Source: Lysobacter arvi (GTDB lineage Bacteria; Pseudomonadota; Gammaproteobacteria; Xanthomonadales; Xanthomonadaceae). Taken from it: a DNA stretch of 64,000 nucleotides. A program made the position numbers and the translations under genes. Of this stretch, positions 53,146-62,232 are shown in pieces. Location: positions 186,001 to 250,000 of the forward strand of contig JARUHG010000002.1 in the NCBI GenBank assembly GCA_031216755.1, given 5' to 3'. How positions within the stretch are numbered: the first letter of the stretch is position 1; each line of letters starts with the position of its first letter. The notes beneath the pieces are model-generated. The model worked only from the letters and a program-made list of their open reading frames with translations. It was not told the origin of the DNA and made no database searches.

Positions 53146-55614
53146 TCAGGCGGCGTAGCGGCTGTCCTGCTTGCCGACCTGCGAGGTCGCGGCGCGCAGT
53201 TCCACCGGATCGAAGTCGTCCACGCTGATGGTGTCGATCGTCAGCTCGCGCAGTTCTTCCAGCTGGCGGCGTTCGTCGGCCGTGATCCAGCCTTCGCGGA
53301 CGCCTTCCTCGAGCTGCGCGGCGAAATCGTGCGCCTCGATGCCCTTCTGCTTGAGCGCCTTGAGGAACTTGCGTTCCACCGGCTCGGCCAGCACGGCCTT
53401 TTGCAGATAACTGGCGATGCGGCCGCCCGGGTTGTTCGCCGTCGGGGTGAGGAACACGCCACGGCCCAGGCGATCGCGCGCTTCGTTCGGCGACATCAGC
53501 AGGCTGGCGACCTTGTGCCCCAGGCGATCGCTCGGGTACTGCGCGCGACGGCCCAGCGGGAACACCAGCGCCCACAGCAGCCAGCCGATCGGACGGATCG
53601 GGAAGTTGCGCAGCGCGCCGGAGAACGCCTTCTCGATCTTGAAGGTGGCGTTGTGGATCGACCACGCCAGCAGCGGCTGGTCGGTCACCGGGCGCCCTTC
53701 GTCCTCGTAGCGCTTGAGCAGCGCGCTGGCGATGTAGAGGTTGCTCAGTACGTCGCCCAGGCGGCCCGACAGCGATTCCTTGAACTTCAGCTTGCCGCCG
53801 AGCAGCAACATCGAGGTGTCCGCGCACAGCGCCAGCGCCGCCGAATAGCGGTTGAGCTTGCGGTAATAGCGACGGGTGTACGCATCGCCCGGGGCCTTGC
53901 CGAACTTCGCCGAGGTCAGGCCGAACCAGAACGAGCGCACGGCGTTGGAGATCGCGAAGCCGATGTGGCCGAACAGGTTGCGGTCGAACTCGCGCAGGCG
54001 CTCGTCCGGATCCGGCAGCGTCGCGGCCTTCATTTCCTTCAGCACCCACGGATGGCACAGGATCGCGCCCTGGCCGAAGATCATCAGCGAGCGCGTCATG
54101 ATGTTCGCGCCTTCCACGGTGATCATGATCGGCGCGGCCTGCCAGTTGCGGCCGGCGAAGTTGCGCGGGCCCAGGATGATGCCCTTGCCGCCGATGATGT
54201 CCATCACGTCGCGCGCGACTTCACGGCCCATCTCGGTGCAGTGGTACTTGGAGATCGTGGACGGCACCGCGGGCAGTTCGCCGCGCGCGACGGCGGCCGC
54301 CGAGGCTTCGGCTAGCGCGCTGATCGTGTAGGCATTGCCGCCGATGCGGGCCAGCGCTTCCTCGACGCCTTCGAAGCGGCCGACCGACAGGCCGAACTGC
54401 TTGCGGATGCGCGCATACGCACCGGTGACGACGGCGCCGAACTTCGAACCGCCCGACGCGGTGGACGGCAGGGTGATCGAGCGCCCGATCGACAGGCATT
54501 CGACCAGCATCTGCCAGCCCTTGCCCGCGTAGGCTTCGCCGCCGATCAGCTGGCTCAGCGGGATGAAGACGTCCTTGCCGCGGATCGGGCCGTTCTGGAA
54601 CGGGCTGTTGAGCGGCATCGCGCGGCGGCCGATCTCCACCCCCGGCGTATCGCGCGGCAGCAGCGCGAGCGTGATGCCGATGTCCTGCTTGTCGCCGATC
54701 AGGCCTTCCGGGTCGTACATGCGGAACGCCAGGCCGATCAGCGTGGCGACCGGCGCGAGCGTGATGTAGCGCTTGTCGAAGGTCAGCTTCACGCCGACCA
54801 CGCGCGCCCCGTTCCATTCGCCCATGCAGACCACGCCGTAGTCGGGGATCGAGGTCGCATCCGAACCCGCCCACGGACCGGTGAGGCCGAAGCACGGCAC
54901 TTCACGCCCGTCGGCCAGGCGCGGCAGGTAGTAGTCCTTCTGCTCCTGCGTGCCGTAGTGCATCAGCAGTTCGGCCGGGCCCAGCGAGTTCGGCACGCCG
55001 ACGGTGGAGGACACCACCGACGACATCGAGGCGAGCTTCTGGATCACCTTGTGGTTGCCCAGCGCGGTGAAGCCCAGGCCGCCGTACTCCTTCGGCACGA
55101 TCATCCCGAAGAACTTGTTCTTCTTGATGTAGTCCCACAGCTCCGGCGACAGGTCGGCATCGACATGCGTGATCTGCCAGTCGTCGATCATCTTGCAGAG
55201 CTCCTCGACCGGGCCGTCGAGGAACGCCTGCTCGTCGGGACGAAGCGTCGGGCGCGGCTGGTTGTGCAGCACGTCCCAGTCGGGCTTGCCGGAGAACAGC
55301 TGGCCTTCCCAGCCGACGGTGCCGGCTTCCAGCGCGACGCGCTCGGTTTCCGACAGCGGCGGCAGGATCTTCGTGTAGAAGCCCAGCAGCGGCCGGGTGA
55401 TGAAGGGCAGGCGGAACTGCGGCAGCAGCAGCGGCACCGCGATGAGCGCGGTGACGACGGCCGCCACGATCGTCGCCGTGCCGCTGGCGCCGAGCAGCCA
55501 GCAGGCGACCAGGGCGGTCGCGGTCAGCGCCGCCCACACCGGAAGGCGAAGGCGGTGGTAGGCGGCGATGGCGCCCACCAGCAGGAAGGCAATGAAAGGA
55601 ATCGCGATGCTCAT
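53146..55614 (-). CDS. fadE: Acyl-CoA dehydrogenase FadE
   Basis: The 822-residue protein has two or three N-terminal membrane helices (about residues 1-70) and then an acyl-CoA dehydrogenase domain with FGMIVPKEYGGLGFTALGNHKV, PCFGLTGPWAGSDATSIPDYGVV, and ANIMTRSLMIFGQGAILCHPWVLKEM, followed by the FadE-specific C-terminal extension. It performs the first step of fatty-acid beta-oxidation at the inner membrane. Start MSIAIPFIAFLLVG fits E. coli FadE (814). A divergent TetR gene with an inverted-repeat operator upstream suggests fatty-acid-responsive control. Confidence 0.95.
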   Translation of the reverse strand: MSIAIPFIAFLLVGAIAAYHRLRLPVWAALTATALVACWLLGASGTATIVAAVVTALIAVPLLLPQFRLPFITRPLLGFYTKILPPLSETERVALEAGTVGWEGQLFSGKPDWDVLHNQPRPTLRPDEQAFLDGPVEELCKMIDDWQITHVDADLSPELWDYIKKNKFFGMIVPKEYGGLGFTALGNHKVIQKLASMSSVVSSTVGVPNSLGPAELLMHYGTQEQKDYYLPRLADGREVPCFGLTGPWAGSDATSIPDYGVVCMGEWNGARVVGVKLTFDKRYITLAPVATLIGLAFRMYDPEGLIGDKQDIGITLALLPRDTPGVEIGRRAMPLNSPFQNGPIRGKDVFIPLSQLIGGEAYAGKGWQMLVECLSIGRSITLPSTASGGSKFGAVVTGAYARIRKQFGLSVGRFEGVEEALARIGGNAYTISALAEASAAAVARGELPAVPSTISKYHCTEMGREVARDVMDIIGGKGIILGPRNFAGRNWQAAPIMITVEGANIMTRSLMIFGQGAILCHPWVLKEMKAATLPDPDERLREFDRNLFGHIGFAISNAVRSFWFGLTSAKFGKAPGDAYTRRYYRKLNRYSAALALCADTSMLLLGGKLKFKESLSGRLGDVLSNLYIASALLKRYEDEGRPVTDQPLLAWSIHNATFKIEKAFSGALRNFPIRPIGWLLWALVFPLGRRAQYPSDRLGHKVASLLMSPNEARDRLGRGVFLTPTANNPGGRIASYLQKAVLAEPVERKFLKALKQKGIEAHDFAAQLEEGVREGWITADERRQLEELRELTIDTISVDDFDPVELRAATSQVGKQDSRYAA

Positions 55615-55729
55615 GACAACGCTCCAGCAGCGGTGCGGCGGTACGTGAAAGGTAAGTGGGGTCGGGTCGCGGAAATGCGCAGTCGCCTTCTGGGAAACAA
55701 GGCATTCAAGCGCGCGCATCAAACGCTTG

Positions 55730-55747
55730 CCATACGGGCGAGTATGG
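55730..55747. promoter_or_regulatory. Inverted-repeat operator between fadE and the TetR gene
   Basis: CCATAC-GGGCGA-GTATGG is a perfect 6-bp inverted repeat with 6-base spacer. A second, wider pair (GCATAC...GTATGG, about 55827-55854) lies close to the TetR start. The layout between divergent fadE and tetR genes is what a TetR autoregulator would use. Confidence 0.6.
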
Positions 55748-55871
55748 TAAGATCGCCGCGCTACTGTCAACTCGCACCGTCAGCCATGTCGTGGGCCTTC
55801 ACGCCTTCTTCCGGGCTTCTTGACGGCCTGCATACTGTTACAGCCACTGGCGTATGGTTAAACTGGAAACC

Positions 55872-56534
55872 ATGAGCGCAGACGCCCAGACCAAGCAGGA
55901 AGGAGCCGGGCAGGACCGCGCCGGCGCACACGGATCCGGCGACAGGACGGCCCAGAACAAGCCGGCGCCGGAACGTACCGGCCGCCTGAGCGCCGACGAT
56001 TGGGCGCAGGCCGCACTGGACCTGATTGCCGAACAGGGCGTTTCGGCCGTCGCCGTCGAGCCCCTCGCGCGCCGCCTGGGCGTCACCAAGGGCAGCTTCT
56101 ATTGGCACTTTCCCTCGCGCGACGCATTGCTGGTGGCGGCGCTGGAACGGTGGGAGAAGGTCGAACAGGAAACGGTGTTCGGCCAGCTCGAGCCCATTTC
56201 CGACCCCCGCGAGCGCCTGCGCGCGCTGTTCACGCTGGTTGCGCACGAGTTCAAGTCGCACGTCATCTATTCCGAGCTGCTCAAGGCGCTCGACCACCCT
56301 GCGGTCCAGCCGGTCATCGGACGCGTGTCCGAGCGCCGCCTGGAGTACCTGACCGCATCGTTCCGCCAGGCCGGGCTCAGCCGTACCGACGCCCAGCACC
56401 GCGCGCGCCTGCTGTACGCCGCCTATGTCGGCTTCCTGCAGCTGAACCTGCAGCTGCACCAGGCGCGCATGCAACACGACGAGTTCGAGGCCTATGTCGA
56501 GCACATGATGGCCACGCTCATTCCGTCAGCCTGA
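55872..56534 (+). CDS. TetR-family regulator (probable fatty-acid degradation control)
   Basis: The 220-residue protein has a polar N-terminal tail, then a TetR helix-turn-helix: DWAQAALDLIAEQGVSAVAVEPLARRLGVTKGSFYWHFPSRDALLVAAL. The C-terminal ligand domain (about 95-220) is family-typical in length but not diagnostic. It is divergent from fadE with inverted repeats between them. The start MSADAQTK is preceded by GGAAA; an ATG 18 bp upstream (MVKLET) is the alternative. Confidence 0.9.
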   Translation: MSADAQTKQEGAGQDRAGAHGSGDRTAQNKPAPERTGRLSADDWAQAALDLIAEQGVSAVAVEPLARRLGVTKGSFYWHFPSRDALLVAALERWEKVEQETVFGQLEPISDPRERLRALFTLVAHEFKSHVIYSELLKALDHPAVQPVIGRVSERRLEYLTASFRQAGLSRTDAQHRARLLYAAYVGFLQLNLQLHQARMQHDEFEAYVEHMMATLIPSA

Positions 56535-56573
56535 TTTCCCATAAAGCCGGCCCCCGCTGGAGGTAGTTCCGCA

Positions 56574-58379
56574 ATGAATGCCATTTCCCATGACGTCGCC
56601 AAACCTGCCGTCGCGCCGGGGAGCCAGGGCAGCAAGCTCGCCGCGCTCAACGCCTGGGTCGCCGAAGTCGCCGCGCTGACCAAGCCCGACGCGATCCACT
56701 GGTGCGACGGCAGCGATGCCGAGAACGCCGCGCTCATCGCGCAGATGCAGGCCGACGGCACGCTGGTCAAGCTCAACGAGTCGACGCATCCCGACAGCTA
56801 CCTGCACCGCTCGCATCCGGACGACGTCGCGCGCGTGGAGCATCTAACCTTCGTCTGCACGACGACGCAGGACGACGCCGGCCCGAACAACCACTGGATG
56901 TCGCCGGCCGACGGCCACGCGAAGATGGACGCGCTCTTCGACGGCTGCATGAAGGGCCGCACGATGTACGTGATCCCGTACTGCATGGGCCCGATCGATT
57001 CGCCGCTGTCCCGTTGCGGCGTGGAGATCACCGACAGCCCGTACGTGGTGGCGAACATGCGCATCATGACGCGCATGGGCGCGCCGTCGCTGGCGCGCAT
57101 CGAGCGCGAGGGCACGTTCGTGCGCGGCCTGCATTCGATCGGAGAACTCGATCCGGAGCGCCGCTTCATCATGCATTTCCCGGAAGAACTGACGATCAAG
57201 TCGTTCGGGTCGGGCTACGGCGGCAACGCGCTGCTGGGCAAGAAGTGCCACGCGTTGCGCATCGCCTCGCACCAGGCGCGTTCGGAAGGCTGGCTGGCCG
57301 AGCACATGCTGATCCTCGGCCTGGAGAACCCGCAGGGCGAGACGCATTACATCGCCGCGGCGTTCCCGTCGGCGTGCGGCAAGACCAACCTGGCGATGCT
57401 GATCCCGCCGGAAGGCTACCGCGCCAAGGGCTGGAAGGTCTGGACGGTGGGCGATGACATCTGCTGGATGCGTCCGGGCGCCGATGGCCGCCTGTACGCG
57501 ATCAATCCGGAAGCCGGCTTCTTCGGCGTAGCGCCGGGCACCTCGGCCAAGTCCAACCCGAACGCGCTCAAGTCCATCCAGCGCAACACCATTTTCACCA
57601 ACGTCGGCGTGACCGCCGACAACCAACCGTGGTGGGAAGGCCTCGACGACGGCCAGCAGCCGGTCACCGACTGGCGCGGCAACCCCTACGACGCCGCCAA
57701 GGGCCCGGCCGCGCATCCGAACTCGCGTTTCACCGTGAGCGCCAAGCAGTGCCCGAGCTATTCGGCCGAGGCGGAGAATCCCGCCGGCGTGCCGATCAGC
57801 GCGATCGTCTTCGGCGGTCGTCGCCCGTCGCTGGTCCCGCTGGTGTTCGAAGCGCGCGACTGGACGCACGGCGTGCTGGTCGGCGCCGCGATGGGATCGG
57901 AAACCACCGCCGCCGCTACCGGCGCGGTCGGCGTGATGCGCCGGGATCCCATGGCGATGAAGCCGTTCTGCGGCTACAACTTCGCCGACTACTTCACGCA
58001 CTGGCTCTCCTTCGACCAGGCCGGCGCCAAGCTGCCGAAAATCTTCCACGTCAACTGGTTCCGCAAGGGCGACGACGGTTCGTTCCTGTGGCCGGGTTTC
58101 GGCGAGAACCTGCGCGTGCTGGAGTGGATGATCCAGCGCGTGAAGGGCGAAGCCGGCTCGGTCGAAACGCCGATCGGCCACCTGCCCAAGGACGGCGAGC
58201 TCAACCTGGACGGCGTGGCGCTGACCGACGAAGCGCGCGCCAAGCTGTTCGGATTCGAGCGCGACGGCTGGCAGGCCGAGTTCGCCAGCATCGGCCAGTA
58301 CCTGGACGAATACGGCCCGCGCATGCCGCAGGCGCTGAAGGACGAACAGCAGCGCATCGCGAAGGCATTGCAGAACTGA
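56574..58379 (+). CDS. pckG: Phosphoenolpyruvate carboxykinase (GTP) PckG
   Basis: The 601-residue enzyme converts oxaloacetate and GTP to PEP in gluconeogenesis. Signatures: SPLSRCGVEITDSPYVV, the kinase P-loop FPSACGKTNLAMLIPP, WTVGDDICWMRPGADG (metal-binding Asp), INPEAGFFGVAPGTS, and FGGRRPSLVPLVFEARDW of the GTP-dependent class. It is downstream of the fadE-linked regulator, consistent with growth on fatty acids where gluconeogenesis is needed. The 2-oxoglutarate oxygenase gene begins 7 bp after its stop. Confidence 0.97.
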   Translation: MNAISHDVAKPAVAPGSQGSKLAALNAWVAEVAALTKPDAIHWCDGSDAENAALIAQMQADGTLVKLNESTHPDSYLHRSHPDDVARVEHLTFVCTTTQDDAGPNNHWMSPADGHAKMDALFDGCMKGRTMYVIPYCMGPIDSPLSRCGVEITDSPYVVANMRIMTRMGAPSLARIEREGTFVRGLHSIGELDPERRFIMHFPEELTIKSFGSGYGGNALLGKKCHALRIASHQARSEGWLAEHMLILGLENPQGETHYIAAAFPSACGKTNLAMLIPPEGYRAKGWKVWTVGDDICWMRPGADGRLYAINPEAGFFGVAPGTSAKSNPNALKSIQRNTIFTNVGVTADNQPWWEGLDDGQQPVTDWRGNPYDAAKGPAAHPNSRFTVSAKQCPSYSAEAENPAGVPISAIVFGGRRPSLVPLVFEARDWTHGVLVGAAMGSETTAAATGAVGVMRRDPMAMKPFCGYNFADYFTHWLSFDQAGAKLPKIFHVNWFRKGDDGSFLWPGFGENLRVLEWMIQRVKGEAGSVETPIGHLPKDGELNLDGVALTDEARAKLFGFERDGWQAEFASIGQYLDEYGPRMPQALKDEQQRIAKALQN

Positions 58380-58386
58380 GGCCTGC

Positions 58387-58971
58387 ATGACGAACAATCC
58401 CGCCGCGCTCGCGGCCAGTCGTGAATTCGAGATCGACGGCCGCCCGCTGCGGGTGTTCGACGGCCACCTGCCCAACGTGGCCGATTACGTGCGCGGCCTG
58501 GCCAAGGCCGCGTTCACGCGCACCGAAGTCGCGCGGCCGGAAACGGCCGAGCACAAGCACTGGGCCACCGAGGTGAAGCTCGAGGCCCTCGTGCAGCAGC
58601 CGATCTTCGACGTGACCGCGCGCGCCGTGCTCGGCTTCACCACGCGCGACTACGGCTACCGGCCGTACCGCGCGTACACCAACGTCGCCACCTTCGGCGA
58701 CATGCTCTTCAGTCACACCGACTGCCTGCCCGAACAGCACGACCTCACCGCACTGTGGTACCTGTGCGAGCACTGGGACCTGGAGTGGGGCGGGGAGACG
58801 ATGTTCTTCGACGCGAACGACGAAGTCGCCGCCGCCGTGCAGCCGCGCCCGGGCCGGCTGGTGGTATTCGATGGCGCGATCAAGCACGTCGGCCGCCCGC
58901 CGAACCGCATCTGCTACGCGCCGCGCTACACGTTCGCGATCAAGTTCGAACGCCAGCGCGCACCGGCCTGA
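58387..58971 (+). CDS. 2-Oxoglutarate/Fe(II)-dependent oxygenase
   Basis: The 194-residue protein has a double-stranded beta-helix core with the iron facial triad H110-x-D112 (SHTDCLPEQHD) and H167 (AIKHVGRPPN), and R180 placed for 2-oxoglutarate. GGETMFFDANDEVAAAVQPRPGRLVVFDG is the family strand between. It resembles prolyl-4-hydroxylase/PKHD-type proteins, which hydroxylate proteins or small molecules. It starts 7 bp after pckG and is followed 23 bp later by a sulfotransferase-like gene, so it is the middle of a close gene chain. Confidence 0.88.
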   Translation: MTNNPAALAASREFEIDGRPLRVFDGHLPNVADYVRGLAKAAFTRTEVARPETAEHKHWATEVKLEALVQQPIFDVTARAVLGFTTRDYGYRPYRAYTNVATFGDMLFSHTDCLPEQHDLTALWYLCEHWDLEWGGETMFFDANDEVAAAVQPRPGRLVVFDGAIKHVGRPPNRICYAPRYTFAIKFERQRAPA

Positions 58972-58994
58972 CCACCAGCCATCGGGGAGGGCGA

Positions 58995-60026
58995 GTGGAA
59001 ACCGCGAGCTTCGATGCCACGTTGCCGGCGCGCGCTAACGATGCGCACTGGTTTCCCGTCGACCTGCACGTGCCCGATCGTCGCTTCGACATGGCGGCGC
59101 TCGAGCTCGACGTACTGGAGCGGTCGACGTTCCTCGACACGCGCCTCGACGCCGCGCTCGCCTCCGTCGAACCGGTACCCGCCGGGCGTTTCGCGACGTT
59201 GCCGCCGCAGCCTTCGCCAGCCTGGCTGTTCCACACTTCGTTCTGCGGTTCGACGCTGCTTGCGCGCGCCGCGCATCTGCCGCCGTACCACGTCGCGCTC
59301 AAGGAACCGCTGGTGCTGCGGCGCCTGGGCGATGCACGGCATTCGGGCTGGGCGATCGACGGGCTGTGCGAACCGGCGGTACGCCTGTTGTCGCGCCCGT
59401 GGACGCCGGACGGCCGTGTACTGGTCAAGGCCACGCACGCCGCGCTGAACATCGCGTCGGACCTGTTGCGCGCGACGCCGCACTCGCGGGCGGTGCTGCT
59501 GACCTCGACGCTGGACGATTTCCTCGTCTCCAACATCAAGAAGACGCCGGAAACGCAGGCGAAGGTGCCGGCACTGGCCGAGCGCGCACTGAGTGCCGGA
59601 ACGCTGCACCAGCGCCTCCCCGCGCAGGCGCTGCAACCGCCGGACCTGTTGTGCGCGGTCGCGTTGCAATGGGCCGCGCAGCGCGATCTGCTCGGTGCGC
59701 TCGTGCGCGATTTCGGCGAGCGCGTACGCGCGCTGGACTTCGCCACGCTGGCGGAGGATCCGGAGGAGACCGTCGTCGCCTGCGCGCGCTGGTGGGGCTG
59801 GTCCTCGCCGCAGGAAGCGTTGCGTACCCGTGCGCGCGAGGTCGCCCATCGCAATGCGAAGGCGATGTCGGTGGAATACAGCGCCCGTCAGCGCGCGGAG
59901 GAAGCACGCATGATCCAGCAACGTTTCGGCGCCGAACTCGCGCGCGCTCGCGACTGGGCCGAACGCTTCGTCCTGCCGCACATGGGATCGCCGCTGGCGA
60001 TGACGCCGCCGCGGGAGTGGACATGA
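58995..60026 (+). CDS. Sulfotransferase-like P-loop protein
   Basis: The 343-residue product starts at a GTG with a GGGGAGG ribosome site 5 bp upstream. The P-loop region WLFHTSFCGSTLLAR (about residues 78-91) corresponds to the 5'-PSB PAPS-binding loop of sulfotransferases, followed by ALKEPLVLRRL and LVKATHAALN. A 3'-PB-like segment LLTSTLDDFLVSNIKK lies near residue 165. The rest shows no recognised domain. It is wedged between the oxygenase and the TPR-sulfotransferase genes and overlaps the latter by 4 bp. Confidence 0.75.
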   Translation: METASFDATLPARANDAHWFPVDLHVPDRRFDMAALELDVLERSTFLDTRLDAALASVEPVPAGRFATLPPQPSPAWLFHTSFCGSTLLARAAHLPPYHVALKEPLVLRRLGDARHSGWAIDGLCEPAVRLLSRPWTPDGRVLVKATHAALNIASDLLRATPHSRAVLLTSTLDDFLVSNIKKTPETQAKVPALAERALSAGTLHQRLPAQALQPPDLLCAVALQWAAQRDLLGALVRDFGERVRALDFATLAEDPEETVVACARWWGWSSPQEALRTRAREVAHRNAKAMSVEYSARQRAEEARMIQQRFGAELARARDWAERFVLPHMGSPLAMTPPREWT

Positions 60027-61603
60027 ACGCCGCGACGCTCTGGCAGCGGGGCGAAACCTACGCCCGACAGGGCCAGTGGGCCGCCGCGTTGTCGGCCTAC
60101 GACGGCGTGCTCGAACACGATCCCGGCCACGTCATGGCGATGCTGCGCGCCTCTCGCATGGCGCTGTCGCTGGGCCGGTATCGCGATTCGCGCCAGTACG
60201 CGGTACGCGCGCTGGCTGCCCGGCCGCAGGGCGACGAGGCGGTGCTCAACCTCGCGCGCGCGCTGCGGTTGTTCAACGAGCCGGCGCTGCTGATGGAGTG
60301 CCTGGCGCACTCGCGTTGGGAGGAGCGGCGTTCCGCCGCGTGGCTGACGGAAGTGGCCATGCTCGTCAGCACCAGCGGCGAGAACGAGCTGGCCATGCGG
60401 CTGCTCGACCTCGCGGTGCAGCGCGATGCACGGCACGCGCCGGCGCGGTATTTCCGCGGCGTCGTGCACATGTTCTTCGGCCAGATGGAGCAGGCTGCGG
60501 AAGAGCTCGAGCAGTGCATCGCGATCCTGCCGACGTATGCCCAGGCGCACTGGGTGCTGTCGCGGCTGCGCAAGCAGACGCCGGAGACCAACCATCTGGC
60601 GCGCATGAAGGCGCTGATCCCGCGCGTGCCCGCGGGCAGCGAAAGCCGGGTGTACCTCGCGTACGCCGTCCACAACGAAGCGCACGACATCGGTGCTTAC
60701 GACGAATCGTGGCAGGCGCTCGAACACGCCTGTCGCACCAAGCGCCAGTTGTCGCCGCACGATCGCGGCGATGCCCGGCGCATGTTCGAAGGACTGATGG
60801 CGTTGTGCGACGCGGCCTTCGTCGACGCAGGCCGTGCAACCGTGGAGGAGCCGGCGCCGTATCGACCGGTGTTCGTGGTGGGCATGCACCGCTCCGGCAG
60901 CACGCTGCTGGAGCAGTTGCTCGGTGGACATCCCGACGTCACCGACGGCGGCGAGACGTACTCGTTCACCGCGCAGATGCGCTACTTCGCCGATTACCGC
61001 AGCCGCGGCGTGCTGGACGCCGAGCTGGTGCGCCGCGCGGACAAGATCGATTACGCCGGACTCGGACGCCGTTTCCTCGAGCACACCGCGGTGCGCGCGC
61101 AGGGCAGGGCGGTGCTGACCGAGAAGCTGCCGTCGAACTTCCTCAACCTGGGCTTCATCGCCCGGGCGCTGCCGCACGCGCGCATCCTGCACATGGTGCG
61201 CGACCCGGTCGACACGTGCTTCTCGAACCTGCGCACGATGTTCTCCGACGTGAACACCTTCTCGTACGACCAGCGCGAGCTGGCCGAGTGGTACGGCCAG
61301 TACCGCCGGCTGATGGCGCACTGGCACGAGGTGATGCCGGGCCGGATCCTGGACGTGCGTTACGACGAACTGGTCGCCGATCCCGAAGGCGTGATGCGCC
61401 AGGTGCTCGCGTTCTGCGAGCTGTCGTGGGACACGGCCGCGACCACGCTCGACCGGCCCGGCGCCGTGGCGACCGCGAGCAGCCCGCAGATGCGGGGCGG
61501 CATCATCAAGGACCGGAAGGCGGCGTGGGCGCCGTACGCGGATAAGCTCGGGCCGCTGCTGGACGGCCTGGCGCCCTGGCGCGAACCCTCCACCGCCCCT
61601 TAA
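60023..61603 (+). CDS. TPR-repeat sulfotransferase (TPST-like)
   Basis: The 526-residue protein begins with about 180 residues of TPR helices (for example WAAALSAYDGVLEHDPGH, MEQAAEELEQCIAILPTYAQAHWVLSRL). A sulfotransferase domain follows: 5'-PSB VVGMHRSGSTLLEQLLG (residues 285-300), TEKLPSNFLNLGFI, and 3'-PB HMVRDPVDTCFSNL (389-402). The arrangement is common in bacterial TPST-like proteins that may sulfate tyrosine or other acceptors. The coupling to a second sulfotransferase-like gene and an oxygenase is notable. It starts by overlapping the upstream stop (ATGA). Confidence 0.9.
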   Translation: MNAATLWQRGETYARQGQWAAALSAYDGVLEHDPGHVMAMLRASRMALSLGRYRDSRQYAVRALAARPQGDEAVLNLARALRLFNEPALLMECLAHSRWEERRSAAWLTEVAMLVSTSGENELAMRLLDLAVQRDARHAPARYFRGVVHMFFGQMEQAAEELEQCIAILPTYAQAHWVLSRLRKQTPETNHLARMKALIPRVPAGSESRVYLAYAVHNEAHDIGAYDESWQALEHACRTKRQLSPHDRGDARRMFEGLMALCDAAFVDAGRATVEEPAPYRPVFVVGMHRSGSTLLEQLLGGHPDVTDGGETYSFTAQMRYFADYRSRGVLDAELVRRADKIDYAGLGRRFLEHTAVRAQGRAVLTEKLPSNFLNLGFIARALPHARILHMVRDPVDTCFSNLRTMFSDVNTFSYDQRELAEWYGQYRRLMAHWHEVMPGRILDVRYDELVADPEGVMRQVLAFCELSWDTAATTLDRPGAVATASSPQMRGGIIKDRKAAWAPYADKLGPLLDGLAPWREPSTAP

Positions 61604-61635
61604 ACCCGCGCCCCGTCCGGCGCATCCATTAGGAC

Positions 61636-62232
61636 ATGCTGACCGTCGTGACCGAAAGCCTGACCGATGCCCCCGCCGTCCCCGACGACGGCAGCGAGGA
61701 ACGCAACCTCGTGGCGGCGGCCGCGCGTGGCGAGATGCGGGCCTTCGAGGCGCTGTATCGCAAGCATGCCGGGCGGGTCCACGGCGTCATCGCGCGGCTG
61801 GTCGGCGCGCACGGTGCGCGTGCGGAAGACCTGACGCAGGAAGCGTTCGTCCGCGCCTGGCAGGCATTGCCGGCGTTCCGCTTCGAGTCGGCGTTCTCGA
61901 CCTGGCTGCACCGCCTGGCCGTGAACACCGCGCTGATGGACCTGCGCAGCCGGCGCAGCCGCCCGCAGGACGAGGGTGACTCGGACGAAGAGGTTTTCGA
62001 CCTGATAGGCAGCGCCGATTCGGCCGGGCACACCACCGCGCTGTCCATGGACCTGGAACGCGCCGTCGCCAGCCTGCCGCCGCGCGCCCGCGCGGTGCTG
62101 GTCCTGTACGACGTGGAAGGCTGGAAGCACGAGGAGATCGCCGCCGAACTCGGCATGGCGGTCGGCAGTTCGAAAGCGCAATTGCACCGCGCGCGCAACC
62201 TGCTGCGCGACCGGTTGGAGGCACACGCATGA
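61636..62232 (+). CDS. ECF-type RNA polymerase sigma factor (module 2)
   Basis: The 198-residue protein has region 2 (AARGEMRAFEALYRKHAGRVHGVIARLV, EDLTQEAFVRAWQALPAFRFESAFSTWLHRLAVN) and region 4 (LPPRARAVLVLYDVEGWKHEEIAAELGM, SSKAQLHRARNLLRD). It is a plain RpoE-like ECF factor. The next gene overlaps its stop by 4 bp and has the topology of an anti-sigma factor. It lies 32 bp after the sulfotransferase gene, so read-through from that cluster is possible. Confidence 0.93.
   Translation: MLTVVTESLTDAPAVPDDGSEERNLVAAAARGEMRAFEALYRKHAGRVHGVIARLVGAHGARAEDLTQEAFVRAWQALPAFRFESAFSTWLHRLAVNTALMDLRSRRSRPQDEGDSDEEVFDLIGSADSAGHTTALSMDLERAVASLPPRARAVLVLYDVEGWKHEEIAAELGMAVGSSKAQLHRARNLLRDRLEAHA

Noticed and set aside
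52601-54058. 485-codon frame fusing the DUF4442 protein with upstream sequence
   Set aside because: The upstream half is antisense or out of frame to fadE; the family start MSTPLLSLYR is at 53068.
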